Source of the DNA: Aeromonas bivalvium | GTDB lineage: Bacteria > Pseudomonadota > Gammaproteobacteria > Enterobacterales > Aeromonadaceae | NCBI RefSeq assembly: GCF_000819765.1 | Contig: NZ_CDBT01000045.1 | Location: 3,470-45,428, forward strand | Direction of reading: 5' to 3' | Length of the DNA stretch: 41,959 nucleotides | In this document: piece after piece, positions 15,999 through 23,113 of the stretch | How positions within the stretch are numbered: position 1 is the first letter of the stretch | Layout: the number at the start of each line of letters is the position of its first letter | Made by a program: the position numbers and the translations under genes | The notes under the pieces: generated by a model | The model's database searches: none | The model's input: the letters and a program-made list of their open reading frames with translations, nothing else | Told to the model about the DNA's origin: nothing

Positions 15999-17408
15999 AT
16001 GCGCATGTCCGAACCGACAGCCCTGAGTCTCATTCCCCCCGTGGTCGTGCTGGCACTGGCCATCTGGTTGCGCCGCCCCATTCTCTCCCTCATCGTCGGT
16101 ACCGTCTCGGGCCTGCTGCTGCTCAGCGCCAACCCGTTCGATGCCCTCAACACCTTCGCCGAGGTCTCCCTGCGCACCATGCAGGATGAGACCATCGGCT
16201 GGCTGATCCTGGTGTGCGGCAGTTTTGGCTCCCTCATCGCCCTGCTGGTTCGCACCGGCGGCGCCATGGCATTCGGCCAGCAGGCCCTCAGGCTGGCCAA
16301 GGGGCCTCGCTCCTCCCTGTTCATGACCTTCGTGCTGGGTCTGGTCATCTTCATCGATGACTACCTCAACGCCCTGACCGTGGGGGAGACCATGAAGCGG
16401 GTCACGGATCGCTTCAAGGTCTCCCGGGAGATGCTGGCCTATGTGGTGGACTCCACCGCCGCCCCTGTCTGCGTGCTGGTGCCCCTCTCCACCTGGGCCG
16501 TCTTCTTCGGCGGCCTGCTGGAGAACAACGGCGTGGCCGCCACAGGCCAGGGGATCGGCGTCTACTTCCAGGCCATTCCCTACATGCTCTACGCCTGGCT
16601 GGCGGTGCTCATGGTGCTGCTGGTGATCCTGGGGGTGGTGCCGGCCATGGGCCCCATGAAGCGGGCCGAACTGCGGGCCCGGCACGGCAGCGTCGGCGCC
16701 ATGCGGGTGAGCGACGGCGAGCTGGCCCAGGACGCCGAGCTGACCCCGGACAGCTATGCGGTCAAGTCCATCGAAGAGGAGTTCGCCCAGGCCGATCGCG
16801 GTGGCAAGCTGCACAACTTCCTGGTGCCCATGGCCATGCTGGTCGGCTTCACCGTCTACTTCGACATCGACATCTGGAAGGGCTTGCTGGTCACCCTGCT
16901 GCTGACCATCCCCTACTACCTGGCCCAGCGCCTGATGCCCCTGGCGGAGATGATGGAGCAGATGATAGACGGCTTCAAAACCATGCTGCCCGCCATCGGC
17001 ACCGTCATCGCCGCCTTCGTGTTCAAGGACGTGTGCGATCAGTTGCAGCTGCCCCAATACGTGATCAACAGCCTGACCCCCTACATGACGCCCCAGCTGC
17101 TGCCCGCCGTGGTGTTCGTCTCCATGGCGGTGCTGGCGTTTGCCACCGGCTCCTCCTGGGGGATCTTCGCGGTCACCATTCCCATCGTCATGCCCCTGGC
17201 CCATTCGGTCGGCGCCGACATCCCGCTGGTGATAGGGGCCCTGCTCTCCGCCTCCTCGTTTGGCAGCCAGGCCTGCTTCTACAGCGACTCCACCGTGCTG
17301 GCCGCCCAGGGCTCGGGCTGCGATCTGGTGAGCCATGCAGTGACCCAGCTGCCCTACGCCCTGCTGACCGCCGCCATGGCGTTTGTTGGCTTCATCATCA
17401 TCGCCTGA
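15999..17408 (+). CDS. NhaC-family Na+/H+ antiporter-like transporter
   Basis: A 469-residue protein with about 11-12 membrane helices. Conserved NhaC-superfamily features include [18 protein letters not shown] (charged D-D pair in a helix, about residues 117-134), [18 protein letters not shown], and [20 protein letters not shown] late in the sequence. Family members exchange Na+ (or other cations and some organic acids) for protons; the exact substrate cannot be assigned. Start: ATG at 15999 with AGGA 4 nt before it; the ATG two codons later (16005) has the better spacing and is equally possible. The gene is single and is followed, after 148 bp, by the tRNA-Asn promoter. It has no close paralogue in the window; NhaD at 34-35 kb is a different family. 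Confidence 0.85.
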   Translation: MRMSEPTALSLIPPVVVLALAIWLRRPILSLIVGTVSGLLLLSANPFDALNTFAEVSLRTMQDETIGWLILVCGSFGSLIALLVRTGGAMAFGQQALRLAKGPRSSLFMTFVLGLVIFIDDYLNALTVGETMKRVTDRFKVSREMLAYVVDSTAAPVCVLVPLSTWAVFFGGLLENNGVAATGQGIGVYFQAIPYMLYAWLAVLMVLLVILGVVPAMGPMKRAELRARHGSVGAMRVSDGELAQDAELTPDSYAVKSIEEEFAQADRGGKLHNFLVPMAMLVGFTVYFDIDIWKGLLVTLLLTIPYYLAQRLMPLAEMMEQMIDGFKTMLPAIGTVIAAFVFKDVCDQLQLPQYVINSLTPYMTPQLLPAVVFVSMAVLAFATGSSWGIFAVTIPIVMPLAHSVGADIPLVIGALLSASSFGSQACFYSDSTVLAAQGSGCDLVSHAVTQLPYALLTAAMAFVGFIIIA

Positions 17409-17556
17409 TTGCAGGCGGGCCCTGTGCCCACCTCTCCAGGTAATTGATAGTTGGGCAGTAATGGCGAGCAAGGTGTTGATTGTGCTGAAAATGTCCCATA
17501 GCGGCCAATTTTTCGGCAAACGACATCAAAAGTGATATTTGCAACCGGAGGGCGGC

Positions 17557-17585
17557 TTGACACCCGCGCCCCGGCTCTTTAATAT
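17557..17585 (+). promoter_or_regulatory. Strong sigma-70 promoter of the tRNA-Asn pair
   Basis: Consensus -35 TTGACA, 17-bp spacer, -10 TAATAT, then a GC-rich discriminator (GCGCCTCG), 28 nt upstream of the first tRNA. Confidence 0.85.
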
Positions 17586-17612
17586 GCGCCTCGTCTCGAC
17601 GAGACAGGCAAT

Positions 17613-17688
17613 TCCTCCTTAGTTCAGTCGGTAGAACGGCGGACTGTTAATCCGTATGTCACTGGTTCAAGTCCAGTAGGAGGAGCCA
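17613..17688 (+). tRNA. tRNA-Asn(GTT), copy 1
   Basis: A 76-nt tRNA with acceptor stem TCCTCCT/AGGAGGA, anticodon loop CTGTTAA (GTT), T arm CTGGTTCAAGTCCAG and encoded CCA. Confidence 0.95.
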
Positions 17689-17690
17689 AT

Positions 17691-17766
17691 TCCCTCGTAG
17701 TTCAGTCGGTAGAACGGCGGACTGTTAATCCGTATGTCACAGGTTCAAGTCCTGTCGAGGGAGCCA
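17691..17766 (+). tRNA. tRNA-Asn(GTT), copy 2
   Basis: A 76-nt tRNA, 2 nt after copy 1. The central part is identical to copy 1; the acceptor stem (TCCCTCG/CGAGGGA) and T stem (CAGG/CCTG) differ by compensating changes. CCA is encoded. Processing must separate the two from one transcript. Confidence 0.95.
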
Positions 17767-17772
17767 CATTTG

Positions 17773-17797
17773 AAGCCCAGTTTTCGAACTGGGCTTT
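17773..17797 (+). terminator. Terminator of the tRNA-Asn pair
   Basis: Stem AAGCCCAGTT / AACTGGGCTT with a TTCG tetraloop, followed by T-rich sequence, 7 nt after the second CCA. Confidence 0.9.
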
Positions 17798-17919
17798 TTC
17801 GTTTCTACTGCCCCAGCGCAGGGCAAGGGCGCTCGCCTCCCCCACCAGTCTCCCGCTGTGCTCGCCCCTTGCCGCCATGGCCCATCGCCACAAGATGGCG
17901 CAGGCTTACCCTCTCTGGG

Positions 17920-17934
17920 GTACCAGTCTGGTGC
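17920..17934 (+). promoter_or_regulatory. Candidate NtrC binding site
   Basis: GTACCAGTCTGGTGC fits the NtrC consensus GCACCA-N3-TGGTGC at 11 of 12 fixed positions. It lies about 95-105 bp upstream of the -24 element of the sigma-54 promoter, a normal enhancer distance. Only one such site is obvious; NtrC enhancers are often paired. Confidence 0.6.
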
Positions 17935-18026
17935 GCCTTGCCTTGGCCCTTGATGACATAAAAGTCATCCATATGATTTTTCGATAAAAAATTACTGATG
18001 TTGGCCTTGATAGCGACTCAGTTGAC

Positions 18027-18042
18027 TGGCACAGCCCTTGCA
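18027..18042 (+). promoter_or_regulatory. Sigma-54 (RpoN) promoter of the Anbu operon
   Basis: TGGCACAGCCCTTGCA matches the -24/-12 consensus TGGCAC-N5-TTGCA exactly, with the required 10 bp between GG and GC. The transcript start would fall near 18053, about 25 nt before the ATP-grasp start codon. Confidence 0.85.
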
Positions 18043-18077
18043 ATTCCTGATATCAGGGACGTCACAAGGAGTTGCCT

Positions 18078-19514
18078 ATGCTACCCATCAAGCCGCCCGG
18101 ACCCGGTTGTTACGACGAGATGTTGCTCGCCGACAACCAGTTTCGCGATCACTACCACGCCTACCTGGCGTGGCTGCACCAGACCGACGAGAAGAGCATA
18201 GAGCGCAAGCGTGAGGAGGCCGATCTGCTGTTTCACCGGGTCGGCATCACCTTCAACGTCTATGGGGACGGGGACGGCGCCGAGCGTCTCATCCCGTTCG
18301 ACAGCATTCCCCGCATCATTCCCGCCCGGGAGTGGCAGCATCTGGACAAGGGGATCCGCCAGCGCGTCACCGCCCTCAATGCCTTTCTGCACGACATCTA
18401 TCACGATCAGCGCATCCTGAAGGCGGGGGTGATCCCGGCCGCCCAGATCCTCACCAACGCCCAGTACCAGCCCTGCATGCAGGGTGTGGACCTGCACCGC
18501 AATACCTATGTCCACATCACAGGGGTCGACATCATCCGCAACAGCGACGGCGACTACTACGTGCTGGAGGACAACCTGCGCACCCCCTCCGGGGTCTCCT
18601 ACATGCTGGAGAACCGCAAGATGATGATGCGCCTCTTCCCTGAGCTGTTTCACAACCAGCCCATAGCGCCGGTGGAGCGCTACCCGGCGCTCTTGCTGCA
18701 GACCCTGCGCGAGAGCAGCCCGGTGGACAACCCCTGCGTGGTGGTGATGACCCCGGGCCGCTTCAACAGCGCCTACTTCGAGCACAGCTTCCTCGCCCAG
18801 CAGATGGGGGTGGAGCTGGTGGAGAGCGCGGATCTGGTGGTCAAGGATGGTCAGGTGCTGATGCGCACCACCACTGGGCTGAAAAGGGTGGATGTCATCT
18901 ATCGCCGCATCGACGACGACTACCTGGATCCCCTGGCCTTCAACCCGGACTCCCTCATCGGCGTACCCGGCCTGCTCTCTGTCTACCGCGCCGGCGGCGT
19001 GGTGCTGGCCAATGCCATCGGCACCGGGGTGGCGGATGACAAGTCCATCTACCCCTATGTGCCGGAGATGATCCGCTTCTATCTGGGAGAGGAGCCCATC
19101 CTCAACAACGTCCCCACCTGGCAGTGCCGGGAACCCGATGCCCTGGCCTATGTGCTGGCGCACCTGGAGGAGCTGGTGGTCAAGGAGGTCCATGGCGCCG
19201 GCGGCTACGGCATGCTGATCGGCCCCTGCGCCAGTCGCGAGGAGCTGGCCCGTTTTCGCGAGCTGCTCAAGGCCAGGCCCGACAACTACATCGCCCAGCC
19301 GACGCTCTCTCTGTCCACCTGCCCCACCTTCGTCGAGGCGGGCATCGCCCCCCGCCATATCGATCTGCGCCCCTTCGTTCTCACGGGGCAGGAGCTGCGC
19401 CTGGTACCGGGCGGCCTGACCCGGGTCGCCCTCACCGAAGGCTCCCTGGTGGTCAACTCCTCCCAGGGTGGCGGCACCAAGGACACCTGGGTCATGGAGG
19501 GCAACCCATGCTGA
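18078..19514 (+). CDS. Circularly permuted ATP-grasp (type 2) protein of the Anbu operon
   Basis: A 478-residue protein of the circularly permuted ATP-grasp type 2 family (the former DUF404/407/403 group). Recognisable segments are YYVLEDNLRTPSGVSYMLEN (around residue 160), VVKEVHGAGGYGMLIGP (around 370, nucleotide-binding loop) and the terminal GGGTKDTWVMEG. ATP-grasp enzymes of this group are predicted amide or peptide ligases. The start ATG 18078 has AAGGAG six nt upstream; a TTG two codons earlier is not needed. It is the first gene of a four-gene operon with alpha-E, transglutaminase and Anbu, an arrangement known in many proteobacteria and proposed to make and degrade a peptide-like product. 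It overlaps the next gene by 7 nt. Confidence 0.88.
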   Translation: MLPIKPPGPGCYDEMLLADNQFRDHYHAYLAWLHQTDEKSIERKREEADLLFHRVGITFNVYGDGDGAERLIPFDSIPRIIPAREWQHLDKGIRQRVTALNAFLHDIYHDQRILKAGVIPAAQILTNAQYQPCMQGVDLHRNTYVHITGVDIIRNSDGDYYVLEDNLRTPSGVSYMLENRKMMMRLFPELFHNQPIAPVERYPALLLQTLRESSPVDNPCVVVMTPGRFNSAYFEHSFLAQQMGVELVESADLVVKDGQVLMRTTTGLKRVDVIYRRIDDDYLDPLAFNPDSLIGVPGLLSVYRAGGVVLANAIGTGVADDKSIYPYVPEMIRFYLGEEPILNNVPTWQCREPDALAYVLAHLEELVVKEVHGAGGYGMLIGPCASREELARFRELLKARPDNYIAQPTLSLSTCPTFVEAGIAPRHIDLRPFVLTGQELRLVPGGLTRVALTEGSLVVNSSQGGGTKDTWVMEGNPC

Positions 19515-20434
19515 GCCGCACCGCAAGTGAACTCTACTGGATGTCCCGCCACCTGGAGCGGGCGGAGAACACGGCCCGCATGCTGGACGTCACCCAGACC
19601 ATGTCGCTGATGCCCTCCATCGACGCCGATCACAGCGAGCTGGTGGCGCCCCTCACCATCAGCGGCACCCACGAGCCCTTCCTGGCTCGCTACGGCCAGG
19701 TGAACATGGAGAACCTGCTGCAATTTTTCTGCTTCGACGAGGAGAACCCGAGCAGCATCTTCAGCTGCCTGCGCATGGCCAGGGACAACGCCCACGGGGT
19801 GCGCGGCAAGATCCCGGGAGAGGTGTGGGAGAGCATCAACGCCGCCTGGATAGAGATCCGCAGGCGCCGCAAGGCGGGGCTCTCCAGCGGCCAGGCCCAG
19901 GAGTTCTTCGACTGGATCAAGGAGCGATCCCATCAGTTTCGCGGCGCCACCTATGGCACCATGATGCGCGGGGACGTGCTCTGGTTCCTGCGTCTTGGCA
20001 CCTTCATCGAGCGGGCAGACAACACGGCGCGCATCCTGACCGTGAAGTATCAGGTGATCCGGGAGGACGAGGACAGCGTGCGCGAGTTCTACCGCTGGAA
20101 CGCCCTGCTGCGCTCGGTGGGGGCCTACGAGGCGCACCAGACCCTCTACAAGACCCTCTCCCACGCCTCCATCGCCGAGCTGCTGATCCTGCGCAACGAA
20201 GTGCCGCGCTCCCTGCGCGCCTGCCTCGACGAGATGGAGCACATCCTGGCCCAGATCGAGGGGAACGCCGGCCAGGCGCCCCGGCGCCTCACCACCATAC
20301 TCAACGCCCATCTGACCTATGGCACCATCGAGGATGTGTTCGCCCTCGGCATGCAGGCGTACCTGAGGGACTTCCTCGGCGACATCGGCGCCATCGGCCA
20401 GAGCATCCACGCCGCCTACCTGGAGGTATTATGA
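19508..20434 (+). CDS. Alpha-E domain protein
   Basis: A 308-residue, almost wholly helical protein starting MLSRTASELYWMSRHLERAE, the hallmark of the alpha-E family. A second related motif (LWFLRLGTFIERADNTARI, about residues 158-176) shows the internal duplication of the fold. Conserved Glu/Arg pairs (HLERAENTAR and FIERADNTAR) give the family its name. Its biochemical role is unknown; family members always occur with the permuted ATP-grasp and transglutaminase genes and may act as partner or substrate carrier. The start overlaps the ATP-grasp gene by 7 nt and the stop overlaps the transglutaminase start (ATGA), so translation is coupled throughout. Confidence 0.88.
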   Translation: MLSRTASELYWMSRHLERAENTARMLDVTQTMSLMPSIDADHSELVAPLTISGTHEPFLARYGQVNMENLLQFFCFDEENPSSIFSCLRMARDNAHGVRGKIPGEVWESINAAWIEIRRRRKAGLSSGQAQEFFDWIKERSHQFRGATYGTMMRGDVLWFLRLGTFIERADNTARILTVKYQVIREDEDSVREFYRWNALLRSVGAYEAHQTLYKTLSHASIAELLILRNEVPRSLRACLDEMEHILAQIEGNAGQAPRRLTTILNAHLTYGTIEDVFALGMQAYLRDFLGDIGAIGQSIHAAYLEVL

Positions 20435-21231
20435 GACTCATCATCGATCACCAGACCCGCTACCACTATGCCGACGTGGTGCGCCGCAGCACCCAGTACC
20501 TGCGCCTGACTCCCCACAGCACGGCCCGCCAGCAGATCCTCTCCTGGCAGCTGGAGCTGCCGGGGGAGGCCACCTGCACCACGGACGGTTACGGCAACAT
20601 ACTGCACGTGCTGAGCCTGGAGTCCCCCCACGAGGGGATCCTCATCCGCGCCCACGGGGAGGTGGAGATCCGCGACGACGCCCAGGACGATGAGGAGCAC
20701 TCCCTCATCTCCCCCCTGAGCTACCTGAGGCCCACCGCCCTCACCTGCCCAAGCGAGGCCCTGCGCGCCCTGGCGCAGGAGTGCCTGCCCTCCGAGCCCA
20801 CCCAGGCCGACCTGCAGGGGCTGATGGCACGCATCCTGGCGCTGATGCCCTATCAGCCCGGCAGCACGGACGCCACCTTCAGCGCCGACGAGGCCCTCGC
20901 CTCGGGCAGCGGCGTCTGCCAGGACCACACCCATGTCTTCCTGGCCTGCTGTCGCCATGCCGGTCTGCCAGCGCGGTACGTGAGCGGTTACCTCTACAGC
21001 CAGGACAGCAGTCACGTGGCGATGCACGCCTGGGCCGAGGTGTGGATCGAGGGGCGCTGGCACACCTTCGATGTGACCAACCTCACCTGCTCCGCCAGCG
21101 AGCACCTCAAGCTCGCGGTCGGCATGGATTATCTGGATGCCTGCCCGGTGCGCGGGGTGCGCTACGGCGGCGGCTGCGAGCAGTTGCAGAGCCAGGCGCA
21201 GGTCACCCGCCTGGATGGGCAGCAGCAATGA
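20431..21231 (+). CDS. Transglutaminase-like protease (Anbu operon)
   Basis: A 266-residue protein with an N-terminal beta domain (residues 1-80; RLIIDHQTRYHYADVVRRS) and a transglutaminase-like cysteine protease core. The catalytic triad is visible: Cys in GSGVCQDHTHVF (about residue 165), His in AMHAWAEVWI (about 200) and Asp in HTFDVTN (about 215). The sequence GVCQDHTH is typical of this operon's transglutaminases. No signal peptide is seen, so it works in the cytoplasm. It probably cleaves or transfers amide bonds in the product of the ATP-grasp enzyme (inference from operon logic). It starts in an ATGA overlap with alpha-E and is followed after 31 nt by Anbu. Confidence 0.9.
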   Translation: MRLIIDHQTRYHYADVVRRSTQYLRLTPHSTARQQILSWQLELPGEATCTTDGYGNILHVLSLESPHEGILIRAHGEVEIRDDAQDDEEHSLISPLSYLRPTALTCPSEALRALAQECLPSEPTQADLQGLMARILALMPYQPGSTDATFSADEALASGSGVCQDHTHVFLACCRHAGLPARYVSGYLYSQDSSHVAMHAWAEVWIEGRWHTFDVTNLTCSASEHLKLAVGMDYLDACPVRGVRYGGGCEQLQSQAQVTRLDGQQQ

Positions 21232-21262
21232 GGGTCCAAAAAGCGCTGGCGGGAGGGCGGCC

Positions 21263-21964
21263 ATGACCTATTGCGTCGCCATGTGCCTGCAAGATGGCAT
21301 CGTCTTCGCCTCAGACTCGCGCACCAATGCGGGGGTGGATCACATCGCCACCTTCCGCAAATTGCACCTCTTCACCCGGGAGGACAGGGTGCTCGTGCTG
21401 CAAAGCGCCGGCAATCTGGCCACCACCCAGAGCGTCATCAGCCTGCTGGCGGAAGGGCAGGAGCTGCTTGCCCTCCCCAGCCTCTACGAGGTCGCGGCCC
21501 TCATCGGCCAGACCATACGCACCGTCATCAGCCGGGATGGGGGCCAGCAGCAGGGGCATGTCAACTTCGGCTGCAACATACTGCTGGGGGGGCAGATCCG
21601 GGGGGAGCGCCACCGCCTGTTCCACATCTATCCGGAGGGCAACTTCATCGAGGCGAGCGCCGACACCCCCTACTTCCAGATTGGTGAAAGCAAGTACGGC
21701 AAGCCCATCATAGATCGCATCATCCAGTACGAGACGCCGCTTCAGACCGCCCTGCAGTGCGCCCTCATCTCCATCGACTCGACCCTGCGCAGCAACCTCT
21801 CGGTGGGCTTGCCCCTGGATGCCCTGGTCTATCCCGAAGGGAGCTTCTCGGCGGAGAACCTGCACCGCATCACGGAGCAGAACCCCCACTTCCTGGCCCT
21901 ACGCAAGGCCTGGGGCGAGGGGTTGCAGCGGCTGTTTCGAGATCTCCCCCCCTTCCCATTCTGA
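21263..21964 (+). CDS. Anbu, proteasome-type (ancestral beta-subunit) peptidase
   Basis: A 233-residue Ntn-hydrolase of the Anbu/BPH family. The sequence starts MTYCVAMCLQDGIVFASDSR: removal of Met exposes the catalytic Thr, so no propeptide is needed. Also characteristic are TNAGVDHIATFRKLH (catalytic Lys region), VLQSAGNLATTQSV (GxxG-like loop) and FGCNILLGGQI. Anbu proteins form open-ring or helical oligomers related to HslV and proteasome beta subunits. This is the last gene of the ATP-grasp/alpha-E/transglutaminase operon and probably processes the same peptide-like product or its carrier. A strong hairpin follows the stop. Confidence 0.92.
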   Translation: MTYCVAMCLQDGIVFASDSRTNAGVDHIATFRKLHLFTREDRVLVLQSAGNLATTQSVISLLAEGQELLALPSLYEVAALIGQTIRTVISRDGGQQQGHVNFGCNILLGGQIRGERHRLFHIYPEGNFIEASADTPYFQIGESKYGKPIIDRIIQYETPLQTALQCALISIDSTLRSNLSVGLPLDALVYPEGSFSAENLHRITEQNPHFLALRKAWGEGLQRLFRDLPPFPF

Positions 21965-22000
21965 GCGGGCGGGGAAGCGCCATGGCGCTTTCCCGCCCCC
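21965..22000 (+). terminator. Hairpin at the end of the Anbu operon
   Basis: A long stem (GGCGGGGAAGCGCC facing GGCGCTTTCCCGCC) with a very short loop, directly after the Anbu stop. The tail is pyrimidine-rich (CCCCTCTTTCC) rather than a pure T run, so termination may be partial. Confidence 0.6.
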
Positions 22001-22051
22001 CTCTTTCCAGATATTCTGGCTGCCATTCGCTTCCCTCTCGATGGAGTCCCC

Positions 22052-22537
22052 ATGCGCCGCTTCAACGTCATGCTCAACGGCAGCCGGTTGATGATGTTCC
22101 CCTTCTATGTCTGCATCCTTGTCTGCGTCGCCCTCCTGATGGTGAAGTTCGCCATGCAGCTCTATGTGCTGTGCCGCGACATCATCAAGATCGACTATCT
22201 GGATCTCATCACAGGAGTGCTCACCCTGGTGGACTTCGTGCTGGTGGCCCAGATGCTGATCCTGGTGGCCATCTGCGGCTATGTGCAGTTCATCAAGACC
22301 CCGGAGCAGCGGGCGGCCCTGGGGGACAACTGGCTCAGCAAGATCAACTTCGCCTCCTTGAAGCTCATCGTCATCAACTCCCTGGTCACCATAGCCGGGA
22401 TCGAGGTGCTCAAGGCCTTCCTGGAAGATGGCACCGGCAACGAGATAGAAATGAAGTGGTCTGTGATCGTGTTTCTCGCCTTCTCCACCGCCGCCCTCAT
22501 TTACGCCATCACGGAGCGGCTGGCGGATCACAAGTGA
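22052..22537 (+). CDS. UPF0114 (YqhA-like) inner-membrane protein
   Basis: A 161-residue protein with four hydrophobic segments (about 15-35, 55-80, 105-125, 133-153). Motifs such as DLITGVLTLVDFVLVAQMLILV, and the LVDxxLVxxL spacing, match the UPF0114/YqhA family. The function of this family is not established; E. coli YqhA is a dispensable membrane protein. The start has GGAG five nt upstream. It lies between the Anbu operon (hairpin between) and the cytochrome/iron cluster (122-bp gap with Fur-like box) and is probably its own transcription unit. Confidence 0.75.
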   Translation: MRRFNVMLNGSRLMMFPFYVCILVCVALLMVKFAMQLYVLCRDIIKIDYLDLITGVLTLVDFVLVAQMLILVAICGYVQFIKTPEQRAALGDNWLSKINFASLKLIVINSLVTIAGIEVLKAFLEDGTGNEIEMKWSVIVFLAFSTAALIYAITERLADHK

Positions 22538-22582
22538 CCCGGTCCTGATTTCATTCAGGATCTATTCATCAACGACCGAATT

Positions 22583-22601
22583 GATAACTCTTTTCATTAC
22601 C
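22583..22601 (+). promoter_or_regulatory. Candidate Fur box before the cytochrome/FTR1 cluster
   Basis: GATAACTCTTTTCATTACC matches 13 of 19 positions of the Fur consensus, with both outer half-sites well kept (GATAA and CATTA). It lies about 60-75 bp upstream of the first gene. A GC hairpin (22626-22649) separates it from the start codon. Confidence 0.5.
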
Positions 22602-22659
22602 CTTACCCCATTGTAAACTTGCTCGCCCCGGGCTGAACTGCCCGGGTGCTGGAGCACCT

Positions 22660-23109
22660 ATGACAAGCCTTTCCCTCTCACCGCGACACCTCTGGCAATG
22701 GCTGGCCTATCACCATCAGGCCGCCGAGGGCTCCCTCTACCTGATGTTCTTCTCCGGCCTGCTGCTGTGGGAGCCACTGACCCCGGTCTGGTCCCTGGCA
22801 CGCTGGAACCTGTTTCTCCATGTGATGCTCTCCCTCTCCCTGTTTCCCCTGTTGTTTGGCGCCTTCTGGCTCTCCCATCGCAGCCTGCTGAACAAGAGCC
22901 GCAGACCTTTTCTGCGCACCACGGGCCGCATCATCGAAGCCCTGCTGCTGGTTTGTCTCGCCAGCGGCCTGCTGCTGGTGCTGCACGGCACCCCGGGGGA
23001 TAGCCTCGGCAACCTCGCCAGCTGGGCCCACTGGCTGAGCGCGCTAGCGTTGACGCCCCTGGTGCTGCGCCACGCCTGGCGCTGGACCATCTTGAAATGG
23101 CGCACCTGA
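22660..23109 (+). CDS. Small four-helix membrane protein, cytochrome b561-like
   Basis: A 149-residue protein with four hydrophobic helices (about 24-40, 46-70, 90-108, 118-138). Histidines sit in or at the ends of helices: LFLHVMLSL (helix 2), FWLSHRS (after helix 2), SWAHWLSAL and VLRHAWRW (helix 4). This pattern suggests haem b ligands, as in small cytochrome b561-type proteins, but the exact family is not certain. The start has GGAG five nt upstream. The next gene begins 4 nt after the stop, so this is the first gene of the iron/cytochrome operon; it could pass electrons between the quinone pool and the periplasmic multihaem cytochrome (inference). Confidence 0.65.
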   Translation: MTSLSLSPRHLWQWLAYHHQAAEGSLYLMFFSGLLLWEPLTPVWSLARWNLFLHVMLSLSLFPLLFGAFWLSHRSLLNKSRRPFLRTTGRIIEALLLVCLASGLLLVLHGTPGDSLGNLASWAHWLSALALTPLVLRHAWRWTILKWRT

Positions 23110-23113
23110 TCTT

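Larger units (their letters stand above)
17767..18077. other. Regulatory region before the Anbu operon
   Basis: About 310 bp with no gene. In order: tRNA terminator, an NtrC-type site (17920-17934), an inverted repeat GATGAC-N6-GTCATC (17952-17969), an AT-rich segment (about 17970-18000) suited to DNA bending, the sigma-54 promoter (18027-18042), and the AAGGAG ribosome binding site (18066-18071). Confidence 0.7.

Noticed and set aside
13875..17519. A 1214-codon open frame on the minus strand extending the SulP gene upstream
   Set aside because: The part beyond about 15611 is the complement of the NhaC-type gene and is low in complexity (His/Gly/Gln-rich); only the DauA-like part is conserved.
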